From: JBKEHD01 sp046710445
GTDB lineage: Bacteria > Pseudomonadota > Alphaproteobacteria > Rickettsiales > Midichloriaceae
Direction: 5' to 3'
DNA: 27,233 bases
Assembly (NCBI GenBank): GCA_046710445.1
Contig: JBKEHD010000016.1
Coordinates: 1-27,233 of the forward strand
Part shown: in pieces, positions 1 through 7,313 of the stretch
How the letters are laid out: every line of letters begins with the position of its first letter
Position numbering within the stretch: position 1 is the first letter of the stretch
The notes under the pieces: model-generated
The model's database searches: none
What the model saw: only the letters and a program-made list of their open reading frames with translations
Told to the model about the DNA's origin: nothing
Position numbers and translations under genes: made by a program

Positions 1-569
1 AATATGGAAAAAAAGATATTGATGATATTGATAAACTTATTGGTGATTTAAAAAGCAAACATGATTTTATAATAATAGATACTCCTGGTAATGATAATAT
101 TTTGAATCGTCATTTACATTATGTTGCCGATACTGTGATAAGCCCAATTAATGATAGTTTTATTGATGTTGATTTGTTAGGAAAGGTATCTCCTGATGAT
201 TATAAAAAAGGTGTACCTGGTGTTTATACGGCAATGGTTTGGGAGCAAAAAAAGAATAAAGCTTTTAAGGATAAAAAAGAATTAAGATGGATTGTTGTAA
301 GAAATAGATTATCTTTTACTGATGCTATAAATAAAAGGAATATAGCAGTAGCATTAAATGCTTTGCGAAAAAGATTTGGTTTTGAGGTATCTCCAGGGTT
401 TAGTGATAGGGTTATATTTAAAGAATTGTTTTTAAATGGTCTTACGTTATTGGATATAAAAGAAAGTAAAGGTCTTATAAAAATGAATCCCTCTATGATT
501 TCTGCAAGACAAGAATTAAGAGATTTCGTATATTCATTAAATCTTAATGAGATTAAGAAAGAAGTATAG
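1..569 (+). CDS. mipZ: Division-plane positioning ATPase MipZ (5' end outside window)
   Basis: This is a ParA/MinD-superfamily ATPase. In alphaproteobacteria MipZ forms a gradient from the poles and inhibits FtsZ, so that division occurs at midcell. The reading frame is open from base 3, and about 188 residues are visible. They include the Walker B-like stretch FIIIDTPGND, then ADTVISPINDSFIDVDLLG, WIVVRNRLS and GFEVSPGFSDRVIFKELF, all in the order typical of MipZ. The P-loop with the deviant Walker A lysine would lie upstream of the window. The TTG at 102 is internal and is not the start. The C-terminus (ARQELRDFVYSL) is complete and ends in TAG. The gene is 38 bp upstream of the EAL-protein gene on the same strand. 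The family call is firm from motif order; the ATP-binding site itself could not be inspected. Confidence 0.9.
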   Translation, partial: YGKKDIDDIDKLIGDLKSKHDFIIIDTPGNDNILNRHLHYVADTVISPINDSFIDVDLLGKVSPDDYKKGVPGVYTAMVWEQKKNKAFKDKKELRWIVVRNRLSFTDAINKRNIAVALNALRKRFGFEVSPGFSDRVIFKELFLNGLTLLDIKESKGLIKMNPSMISARQELRDFVYSLNLNEIKKEV

Positions 570-607
570 TAGGGTAGTATAACATAAAATAAATGTAGTA
601 TAGAAAA

Positions 608-1837
608 TTGGTTTTATATAATAAAAAATTTCAACATTCTATACAAAATGCTTTTGTCGAAATAAAGAAATTTTGTGAAAGTCACGGCTCTAGAATTTTT
701 CAATTAGGCGTTTTGAGTATAGAAAATCTCGCAATTATTGAGAAGAGTGCAGGTTCTGAAATTGTCAATATAGTTGATAAAAAAATATATAAGATATTTG
801 AAAATGAATTTGGAGATAAGTTTTTTTTAGAAAAAATAGAGTATAATTTATATATCTTCGTTATAGTATTTAAAAGCAATATTTTGAGCCAAAAATTTAT
901 TGAAAGCATTTTATATAAGATAAATGATGATGCAATATATTTTAAAGAATCACTTAAAGTATTCTTTATTTCTAAAATAGGTGTAACAGAATATACAAAT
1001 AGCGAAGATATAAACCAGGCTTTGAATCAGGCTTTGATTGCTTTGTTTGAAAGTAAATATACAAAAACACATAGCTATAGTTTTTATAATTTATGCTTAG
1101 TTGATATTCAAAAACATATAAATTATACGGAATTGCTTTCAGTTATTATCAAAGGCATGCATGATGATAAGCTAACTTTTGAACTGCAGCCTATAGTGTC
1201 AGCAGCGGATGAAAAAATTATTGCTTATGAATGTTTATTGAGAATAGTCGATGATAATGGAAATAAATCATCTTCATATTCACATATTAAAGCAGCAGAA
1301 GAATATGGATTTATAAGTGTTATTGATAGATATGTCTTAAGAAAAGCAGTGCAGTTATTGGAAGAAGATAAAGACTTGTGTATCCATGTTAATGTTTCTG
1401 GTATAACTTTATTGACCTCAGATTGGTTGCAATTTATCAATAGTTTATTTTATGGTAAGGATTTTTATCATAGAATAACTATTGAAATTACTGAACATTC
1501 CGTAATACACGATTTTCATAAAGCTAATGCTGTAGTAAAAGAATTGAAGGAAATCGGATGTAAAATTTCCATAGATGATTTTGGTACAGGATATACATCA
1601 TATAAACAATTAAAATATATTTCTGCTGATAATGTGAAATTAGGTGGAGAATATACTAGAAATATCTTAAACGACAAAAACAATGTCGCATTTGTAAATG
1701 CATTAATAGCGTTAGCTAAAAATTTAGATATGAAAGTAATTGCTGAGCATGTAGAAGATCAGATGACAGCTGATTTTTTGAAAGATTTAGGTATAGATTA
1801 TTTTCAGGGTTTTTTATATAAGAGTAGAATTTTATAA
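608..1837 (+). CDS. Degenerate GGDEF + EAL domain protein (cyclic-di-GMP phosphodiesterase or receptor)
   Basis: This 409-residue protein has two parts. Residues 1 to about 165 look like a GGDEF domain that has lost its signature: IEYNLY stands where GGDEF should be, while the terminal part (ISKIGVTEY, then NQALIALFESK) still fits the fold. Residues from about 180 form an EAL domain: FELQPIV, ECLLRI in place of EALLR, HVNVSG, IEITEH, DDFGTGYTSY, AEHVE and YFQGF. The metal-binding Glu, Asn, Glu, Asp-Asp, Lys and Glu positions are present. The aspartate of the usual KID motif is glycine (KLGG, G346). The protein may therefore be a weak phosphodiesterase or a c-di-GMP sensor. The best start is TTG at 608: an ATG at 593 is followed at once by TAG, and no good Shine-Dalgarno is visible. 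No membrane segment is seen, so it is probably cytoplasmic. Confidence 0.85.
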   Translation: MVLYNKKFQHSIQNAFVEIKKFCESHGSRIFQLGVLSIENLAIIEKSAGSEIVNIVDKKIYKIFENEFGDKFFLEKIEYNLYIFVIVFKSNILSQKFIESILYKINDDAIYFKESLKVFFISKIGVTEYTNSEDINQALNQALIALFESKYTKTHSYSFYNLCLVDIQKHINYTELLSVIIKGMHDDKLTFELQPIVSAADEKIIAYECLLRIVDDNGNKSSSYSHIKAAEEYGFISVIDRYVLRKAVQLLEEDKDLCIHVNVSGITLLTSDWLQFINSLFYGKDFYHRITIEITEHSVIHDFHKANAVVKELKEIGCKISIDDFGTGYTSYKQLKYISADNVKLGGEYTRNILNDKNNVAFVNALIALAKNLDMKVIAEHVEDQMTADFLKDLGIDYFQGFLYKSRIL

Positions 1838-1841
1838 ATTA

Positions 1842-1982
1842 TTATTTATTTTTATGTAATATTCGCTCACTTGCTCCCTTTAGGTCTTCGAATTGTTTGT
1901 TTTTTACAGACCAAAAAATTCCCATTACACCTAAGAAAGATAAAATTCCAGCTAATGGAATCAAGAAAAATAAAACTTCCAT
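1842..1982 (-). CDS. ccoS: cbb3-type cytochrome oxidase assembly protein CcoS
   Basis: This is a 46-residue ORF. It begins MEVLFFLIPLAGILSFLG, a single membrane helix at about residues 3-24. It continues with the family signature FWSVKNKQFEDLKG and ends with ERILHKNK. CcoS proteins are 40-60 residues long, with one N-terminal helix, then W.hK..QF-DL and a RIL motif. CcoS is needed to mature the cbb3 terminal oxidase at the inner membrane, probably by cofactor insertion into CcoN. The gene is convergent with the EAL gene, 4 bp apart. No ccoNOP, ccoG or ccoI gene is nearby. There is no clear Shine-Dalgarno, but the ATG is the only sensible start. The call rests on motif order and size in a very short protein. 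Confidence 0.8.
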   Translation of the reverse strand: MEVLFFLIPLAGILSFLGVMGIFWSVKNKQFEDLKGASERILHKNK

Positions 1983-2277
1983 ATAAGTAAATTACAAAAG
2001 AGTAAGTGTATATAATAATTTGTAAAAAGATATTGCTAAGTAAGTATAGATAACGAAATTTTATCTAAACCACTAATTTTTAGACATTTCAGAGAAGCCT
2101 AATACATTAAAATAAAAATGCTTATGATGCTTTTATATGCCTTGTATCATGGGTGATACCTGTGTGTCAGCATTTCAAAAAGATATGTAGATAGGTGCGT
2201 TTAAAGAGAAAAAATATTAATTGCAAGTGAAAATAAAAAGTAAGCTTGGAAATATTTGTGATGGATGATCATACTTA
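1983..2277. other. Gene-free AT-rich spacer with two short hairpins
   Basis: I find no convincing ORF, tRNA or recognised RNA family here. Two perfect inverted repeats are visible. TAGATAA / TTATCTA lies at 2047-2067 with a 7-nt loop, and GTATCA / TGATAC lies at 2144-2159 with a 4-nt loop. The spacer probably holds the promoter of ccoS (minus strand) and perhaps a small RNA. It ends at the groEL-side terminator hairpin. Confidence 0.4.
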
Positions 2278-2320
2278 CTCAAAACCCCTCTTATCTTGTT
2301 AGATATAGAGGGGTTTTGAG
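2278..2320 (-). terminator. Hairpin terminator downstream of groEL
   Basis: A perfect 13-bp inverted repeat pairs 2278-2290 (CTCAAAACCCCTC) with 2308-2320. The loop can pair further (TATCT / AGATA). Read on the groEL strand, the GC-rich core CCCCTC / GAGGGG is followed directly by TTTT, which fits an intrinsic terminator. The symmetry means it could work in both directions. It starts 37 bp beyond the groEL stop codon. Confidence 0.75.
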
Positions 2321-2357
2321 AGAAATATGGATTATATATATGGTATATATAAATGAA

Positions 2358-4007
2358 CTACATTCCCATGCCGCCCATACCACCCATGCCGCCCATGTTA
2401 GGCATAGACGGTGTGTCATCTGTTTTATTTGGGTTATCAGTAATAGTTGCTTCGGTAGTAACTAATAATCCAGCCACAGAACAAGCACTTTGTAATGCAT
2501 TTCTTACGACTTTAGTAGGGTCAACAATCCCTTGCTTAAATGCATCAGCTACTTCGTGCTTTTGAGCATCATATATCATTTTGTGATTATTTTTTTCTAA
2601 TAATTTTTCAACTATTAAAGCGCTTTCCAAACCAGCATTTTCTAATATTTTACGTATAGGTGCAGATAATGCTTTTTTTACTATCTGTATACCAGCATTT
2701 TCATCAGCATTTTTACCTTTTATAGAGTCTAATGCTTTTGTTGCATATAATAGAGTACATCCACCACCGGGAACTATTCCTTCAGCTATTGCTGCTTTAG
2801 TAGCGTGGTAAGCGTCTTCAACTCTATCTTTTTTCTCTTTCACTTCAACTTCAGTAATGCCACCAACTTTAAGAATAGCTACGCCACCAACTAATTTAGC
2901 CAGCCTTTCTTCAAGTTTTTCTTTGTCATAATCAGAAGATGTATCTTTTATTTGTGCTTTAATATGATTGCAACGTGCTTCAATATCATCTTTTTTTCCA
3001 GCTCCATTTACAATAGTTGTATCATCTTTAGATATAAGTATTTTTTTCGCAGTACCAAGATCTTCAATAGTAACATTTTCAAGTTTATGCCCTAATTCTT
3101 CACTTATTAAATTTGCACCTGTAAGAATAGCTATATCTTCAAGTATAGCTTTTCTTCTGTCTCCAAATCCAGGAGCTTTTACTGCTGCAATTTTTAATCC
3201 ACCTCTTAATTTGTTTACAACTAAAGTTGCAAGAGCCTCACCTTCAACATCTTCAGCTATTATGATTAAAGGCTTAGATGATTGAACTATAGATTCAAGA
3301 AGAGGAAGCATTTGTTGTATACTTGTGATTTTCTTTTCAAATACTAAAATATAAGCGTTTTCAAATTCAGCAGTCATTTTTTCTGAATTAGTAACAAAAT
3401 AAGGAGATAAATACCCTCTATCGAAATTCATACCTTCAACTATTTCAACTTCAAACTCATCGCTTTTATTAGCTTCTTCAACAGTTATCACACCGTTTTT
3501 TCCTACTTTTTCAAAAGCTTTAGCTATTTTTTCGCCTATCTCAGAATCACCATTGGCAGATACTGTAGCAACTTGTGCTATTTCATCGGTAGAAGAAATG
3601 CTTTTTGATGCTTTTTTTATTTCATCTAAAATTACTTTTTTAGCAGATTCTATACCTCTTTTTAAATCCATAGGATTCATTCCAGCTGCAACAGCTTTTA
3701 CTCCTTCACGTGCAATAGCTTCTCCCAATATAATAGTGGTAGTAGTTCCATCGCCAGCTCTATCGTTAGTCTTATTTGCAGCTTCTTTGAGAACTTGTAC
3801 ACCAAGATTTTCTATCTTATCTACTAGATCTATTTCTTTTGCAACAGTAACGCCGTCTTTAGTGATTTTTGGAGCTCCAAAAGATTTTTCAATTATTACA
3901 TTTCTTCCTCTTGGTCCTAAAGTTGTACCAACTGTGTCAGCACATAATTTTATACCTTTTAAAAGAGCGTCTCTAGATTTGCTACCTATAGTAATTATTT
4001 TTGTCAT
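2358..4007 (-). CDS. groEL: 60 kDa chaperonin GroEL
   Basis: GroEL forms the double-ring cytosolic folding chamber that works with GroES and ATP. The protein has 549 residues, close to the usual 545-550. Hallmarks are TTLGPRGRNV and ITKDGVTVAKEI near the N-terminus, the ATP-site motif AGDGTTTT (about residues 86-93), VKAPGFGDRRKAILEDIAILTG in the apical domain, EGIVPGGG, and a flexible C-terminal GGM-repeat tail ending in GM. The start is ATG at 4007, with a GAGG-containing site upstream at rather long spacing. It lies 28 bp after groES and is clearly co-transcribed. Nothing unusual is seen. Confidence 0.99.
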   Translation of the reverse strand: MTKIITIGSKSRDALLKGIKLCADTVGTTLGPRGRNVIIEKSFGAPKITKDGVTVAKEIDLVDKIENLGVQVLKEAANKTNDRAGDGTTTTIILGEAIAREGVKAVAAGMNPMDLKRGIESAKKVILDEIKKASKSISSTDEIAQVATVSANGDSEIGEKIAKAFEKVGKNGVITVEEANKSDEFEVEIVEGMNFDRGYLSPYFVTNSEKMTAEFENAYILVFEKKITSIQQMLPLLESIVQSSKPLIIIAEDVEGEALATLVVNKLRGGLKIAAVKAPGFGDRRKAILEDIAILTGANLISEELGHKLENVTIEDLGTAKKILISKDDTTIVNGAGKKDDIEARCNHIKAQIKDTSSDYDKEKLEERLAKLVGGVAILKVGGITEVEVKEKKDRVEDAYHATKAAIAEGIVPGGGCTLLYATKALDSIKGKNADENAGIQIVKKALSAPIRKILENAGLESALIVEKLLEKNNHKMIYDAQKHEVADAFKQGIVDPTKVVRNALQSACSVAGLLVTTEATITDNPNKTDDTPSMPNMGGMGGMGGMGM

Positions 4008-4035
4008 AGTTATTATTAAACCTCATTAAAATTTA

Positions 4036-4323
4036 TTATTGTACAATCCCTAAAACATCTGATTCTTTCATTATCAGATACTCTTTATTATTTAGTTTCA
4101 CTTCTGTGCCACCCCATTTTGCAAACAGAATTTTATCTCCTGCTTTTACATCTAATGCAGTAATTTTTCCTTCTGTATCTTTGGTGCCAGAACCTACAGC
4201 AATTACCATTCCTTCCATTGGTTTTTCTTTTGCAGTATCAGGTATAATTATTCCACTTTTTGTTTTGCTTTCTTGATCTAGTCTTTCAACTAAGATTCTA
4301 TCGTGTAACGGTTGAAAATTCAT
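4036..4323 (-). CDS. groES: 10 kDa co-chaperonin GroES
   Basis: GroES is the heptameric lid of the GroEL chamber. The protein is 95 residues, starting MNFQPLHDRILVERL. The mobile loop is around ESKTKSGIIIPDTAKEKP. Then come the family motifs MEGMVIAVGSG, KAGDKILFAKWGGTEV and YLIMKESDVLGI. A GTG two codons further upstream (4329) could be read as a start, but it lies inside the Shine-Dalgarno AGAGGTG. The ATG at 4323 sits 5 nt after the AGAGG core and is the better choice. It is the first gene of groES-groEL and has its own promoter. Confidence 0.98.
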   Translation of the reverse strand: MNFQPLHDRILVERLDQESKTKSGIIIPDTAKEKPMEGMVIAVGSGTKDTEGKITALDVKAGDKILFAKWGGTEVKLNNKEYLIMKESDVLGIVQ

Positions 4324-4351
4324 GTTCACCTCTTTTTAAATTTGTATAGTC

Positions 4352-4382
4352 GTTATATAGTAATTAATTAATAAATTTCAAG
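4352..4382 (-). promoter_or_regulatory. RpoH (sigma-32)-type heat-shock promoter of groESL
   Basis: On the minus strand, CTTGAAA (4382-4376) is followed by the -10-like element ACTATATAAC (4361-4352). CTTG is separated from that element by 17 nt. This matches the alphaproteobacterial heat-shock pattern CTTG-N17-CYTATNT except for the first base of the -10. Transcription would begin about 20-25 nt before the groES ATG. No CIRCE (HrcA) inverted repeat is visible. Confidence 0.65.
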
Positions 4383-4405
4383 AATTAGATTCAGTTTTTA
4401 TATAA

Positions 4406-5581
4406 TTAATTAATATTAATTTGTTTAATCCTGCTTCCCGCCTCCTTTATTTCATCTATGTTTGGTACTAAAGCAAATCTTACAAAATTTTCTCCAGGAT
4501 TAATACCATCTACATCTTCAGAAATCAGTTGACCAGGAGTAACCACAATTCCATGCTCTACTAATAAATTAGCAAATTCCAGGCTATTCATATTTTTTGG
4601 AACCTTTTGCCATAAATAAAAAGTAGCTTCTCCTTTTGGTTCTTCAAGACCTATCGAAGTAAGTGCATCTATCATGATTTTACGTTTTTGTTCATATTCG
4701 TCTCTCATGATTTGAACACTTTGTTCGTCTGCTAAGGCAAGTTGTGCAACATCTTGTATAAAAGTAGGTGTTCCAGAATCTATGTTAGTTTTTACTCTTT
4801 TAAACCCATCTATTATGCGTTTATCTCCTGCAACAAACCCAACTCTATATCCAGTCATATTGCTTCTTTTAGATAATGAATAAAAAGTTATCACTCCTTC
4901 TTTTTGTATCTCAAGTACACTCAAAGGCTTTTCTTTGAAATATATATCATTATAACATCCTTCATCAGCAGCTATTATAACATTGAATTTATTTGCCCAA
5001 GACACCAAAGTTTGCAACCATTCTTTTGTGGCAACAGCACCTGTGGGAGAATTTGGATAATTTGTCCATATTATCTTTGCTCTACGCGCTATATCATCAG
5101 GGATAGATAAAACATCTATCAAAAAATTATTTTTTTCAAGCAAAGGGGTTGTATAGACTTCCCCATTTCTAAACAATGTTCCACTTTTATATACTGGATA
5201 TCCAGGTGTAGGGCATATTACTAAATCTCCAGGGTTAATAAATCCAATTGGGAAATTAAATATGGCTTCTTTTGACCCTATTGTTGAAGATATTTCTGTT
5301 TCAGGATCAAGATCAACGGCATAAGTTCTTTTTATATAACTAGCACATGATTCTCTATAACTTTTTTCTCCTATATAACTTGGATATCCTGCTGTTGCTC
5401 TCTTCTTTGCGTATTTTTCTACATTATTTATTACAAAATTAGGAGTGGGGCTTTTTGGGTCACCAACTCCAAAATCTATAACTTGTATTCCTTTAGACTT
5501 AAGGTCAGAGACTTTTTTGTCTATTTCAGCAAAAGCGTATTTGCCGGTATTGCTTATTATTTTTGAATAACTAATTTCCAT
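4406..5581 (-). CDS. dapL: Class I/II aminotransferase, probably LL-diaminopimelate aminotransferase (DapL-like)
   Basis: This is a PLP-dependent fold-type I aminotransferase of 391 residues. Visible features are FGVGDPKSPTPNFV, YPSYIGEKSYRES, the NSPTG substrate/cofactor loop (about 177-181), ADEGCYNDIYF (Asp206), and the Schiff-base lysine K238 in SLSKRSNMTGYRVGF. The stretch VKTNIDSG after the lysine resembles DapL enzymes, which convert tetrahydrodipicolinate directly to LL-diaminopimelate. It lies 6 bp after dapF in the operon with dapA and dapB, so a role in the DAP/lysine pathway is likely. The alternative is DapC (N-succinyl-DAP aminotransferase), which would need dapD and dapE elsewhere. 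The pathway assignment is inference from context and partial motifs. The aminotransferase call is certain. Confidence 0.75.
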   Translation of the reverse strand: MEISYSKIISNTGKYAFAEIDKKVSDLKSKGIQVIDFGVGDPKSPTPNFVINNVEKYAKKRATAGYPSYIGEKSYRESCASYIKRTYAVDLDPETEISSTIGSKEAIFNFPIGFINPGDLVICPTPGYPVYKSGTLFRNGEVYTTPLLEKNNFLIDVLSIPDDIARRAKIIWTNYPNSPTGAVATKEWLQTLVSWANKFNVIIAADEGCYNDIYFKEKPLSVLEIQKEGVITFYSLSKRSNMTGYRVGFVAGDKRIIDGFKRVKTNIDSGTPTFIQDVAQLALADEQSVQIMRDEYEQKRKIMIDALTSIGLEEPKGEATFYLWQKVPKNMNSLEFANLLVEHGIVVTPGQLISEDVDGINPGENFVRFALVPNIDEIKEAGSRIKQININ

Positions 5582-5587
5582 AATATA

Positions 5588-6436
5588 TTATATTTTTAAT
5601 AAATTTTTAAAATCTTTAGAAAAATCACCTTCTGCGACTCTAGACACATTTCCAGTTAAAAAAACATTTTCATTGTGTATATCCACATCTACGTTACCTC
5701 CAGGCATATGTACACTAACATTATTTTTAATTAATCCAAGTTTATGTGCAACACAAGCTGCTGCAGAGCTGCTGGTGCCAGAAGCAAGGGTGTATCCAGC
5801 TCCTCTTTCCCAAATTTCTATTTTGATATTATTTTCATCAAGCACTTCTACAAATTGAACATTTATTCTATTTGGAAAAATATCATGATTTTCTAATTTT
5901 GGACCTAACTTTTTGGCCAACTCTTTATTAACTTTGTTCTTTATTAAAACACAATGGGGATTACCGAGATTAACACAATTAATCTCTTCCATATTTCCCA
6001 ATATATTAATCTTTATACCTAAAGCTTCTTCTTTTTCAATTTTCGCTGGAATATCCGCACTCAAGAATGAGTATTTTCCTATATTTAATTTTATAGTGTT
6101 ATTTATGCTATCAAGTAACTTCACATCTACTTTTCCACCCTTAGTTAGCAAAATGAATTCATCACTTTTTACATAGGATTTATCTATAACATATAAGGCA
6201 AATATTCTTAATCCATTGCCACTTTTTTCTGCTTCAGAGCCATCGGGATTGAAAATTTTAAAATAAATGCCGCCTTTATCTGGAATGGGTCCATAGAGGA
6301 TACCATCAGACCCTATGCCAAAATTTCTATCACAGATTAATTTTATATTGTGCTCAGTCATTTTAACTCTAGAGCAAGATGGGTCTATTACAATATAGTC
6401 GTTTCCTAACCCATGATATTTATAAAAATCAGCCAT
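5588..6436 (-). CDS. dapF: Diaminopimelate epimerase family protein with Ser in place of both catalytic Cys
   Basis: DapF interconverts LL- and meso-diaminopimelate without a cofactor, using two cysteines as base and acid. The 282-residue protein has the normal layout: KYHGLGNDYIVID at the N-terminus, GSDGILY, NPDGSEAEKSGNG (residues 63-75), GNPHCV (158-163) and WERGAGYTLASGT (209-221). In the family pattern N-x-[DN]-G-S-x4-C-G-N the cysteine is the active-site residue, and here it is Ser72 (codon AGT). The second active-site cysteine, normally in the ACGT motif, is Ser219 (codon TCT). The other surrounding residues are kept, and the frame is intact. It overlaps dapA by 8 bp. Either this is a functional serine variant with altered chemistry, or the epimerase activity is reduced or lost. 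The family assignment is certain; the activity is not. Confidence 0.9.
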   Translation of the reverse strand: MADFYKYHGLGNDYIVIDPSCSRVKMTEHNIKLICDRNFGIGSDGILYGPIPDKGGIYFKIFNPDGSEAEKSGNGLRIFALYVIDKSYVKSDEFILLTKGGKVDVKLLDSINNTIKLNIGKYSFLSADIPAKIEKEEALGIKINILGNMEEINCVNLGNPHCVLIKNKVNKELAKKLGPKLENHDIFPNRINVQFVEVLDENNIKIEIWERGAGYTLASGTSSSAAACVAHKLGLIKNNVSVHMPGGNVDVDIHNENVFLTGNVSRVAEGDFSKDFKNLLKI

Positions 6437-7313
6437 TTATATAGTTTTTATATGATTTGATTAGTAAATCGGAATTTTGTTTATCCATTTTGCATAATGG
6501 TAATCTAAACTCATCTTTTATTTTACCAATATGAGCTAATAATGTCTTTATTGGAATGGGGTTTGTACTAGATGATAACAAAGCTTTCATTAAATTATAA
6601 ATTTTATAATGACTGTTTTTTGCAGCATCAAAATTCCCTGCTAAGCATTGATCAACCATATTCTTCATTTCGCTAGGAAAGATGTTTGATATTACTGATA
6701 CCACTCCATGTCCACCCGAAACCATTATAGGTAAAGTTAATGAATCATCCCCTGACAAAATGGTGAAATCACTATCTGTAGATTCTATAACATCCATAAT
6801 TTGTTGCATATCTCCACTCGCTTCTTTAACTCCAACTATGTTTTGATGTTTTGATAATTTCACTACAGTTTCTGTCTCTAAATTAACAGCTGTTCTACCT
6901 TTTATATTGTACAGAATCATTGGTATTTTTATAGAATCTGCTATGCTGCTGAAATGGGTGTATAGCCCTGCTTGAGGAGGTTTGTTATAATACGGATTCA
7001 CACTTAAAATTGCATCAGCACCTAAATCTTGTGATATAATGCTTTTATTTATTGCCTGTTTTGTATCGTTACTTCCAGTACCAACGATGACTTTGATCCT
7101 TCCTTTTATAATATTAGTAGCAAATTTAATTATAGATTTAAACTCTTCCCCATCTATAGTGGGACTTTCTGCTGTAGTTCCTAAAAGCACTAAACCGTCT
7201 ACTCCGCCTTCTATTTGGTGAAGTATAAGCTGTTCTAATGAATTGTAATCTATAGATTTATCCTCATTAAACGGAGTAATTAAAGCCGTGTATAAGCCGG
7301 TAAATTTATTCAT
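6429..7313 (-). CDS. dapA: 4-hydroxy-tetrahydrodipicolinate synthase
   Basis: DapA condenses pyruvate with aspartate semialdehyde, the first committed step of diaminopimelate/lysine synthesis. The protein is a TIM barrel of 294 residues, the usual length. Visible motifs are the N-terminal TALITPF, GTTAESPT (Thr46-Thr47), NPYYNKPPQAGLY, the active-site Tyr135 in LYN, Arg140 in GRTAVN, and the Schiff-base Lys163 in GVKEASGD. GVVSVISN is near the C-terminal part of the barrel. The proline usual in the LYNVPGRT loop is lysine here (LYNIKGRT), a mild change. Its ATG overlaps the dapB stop by 8 bp, and its own TGA overlaps the dapF start by 8 bp. This points to translational coupling across the three genes. 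Confidence 0.96.
   Translation of the reverse strand: MNKFTGLYTALITPFNEDKSIDYNSLEQLILHQIEGGVDGLVLLGTTAESPTIDGEEFKSIIKFATNIIKGRIKVIVGTGSNDTKQAINKSIISQDLGADAILSVNPYYNKPPQAGLYTHFSSIADSIKIPMILYNIKGRTAVNLETETVVKLSKHQNIVGVKEASGDMQQIMDVIESTDSDFTILSGDDSLTLPIMVSGGHGVVSVISNIFPSEMKNMVDQCLAGNFDAAKNSHYKIYNLMKALLSSSTNPIPIKTLLAHIGKIKDEFRLPLCKMDKQNSDLLIKSYKNYING

Noticed and set aside
2100..2260. Signal recognition particle RNA or similar stable RNA in the spacer
   Set aside because: The conserved GGAAG/AGCAG-type core of SRP RNA is absent, and no other known RNA core was recognised.
2265..2565. Plus-strand open frames over the groEL 3' end
   Set aside because: They lie opposite the GGM-repeat tail of groEL, and their composition is that of antisense; groEL is certain.
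4324..4329. GTG start for groES two codons upstream
   Set aside because: This GTG lies within the Shine-Dalgarno AGAGGTG; the ATG at 4323 is correctly spaced and matches the family N-terminus.
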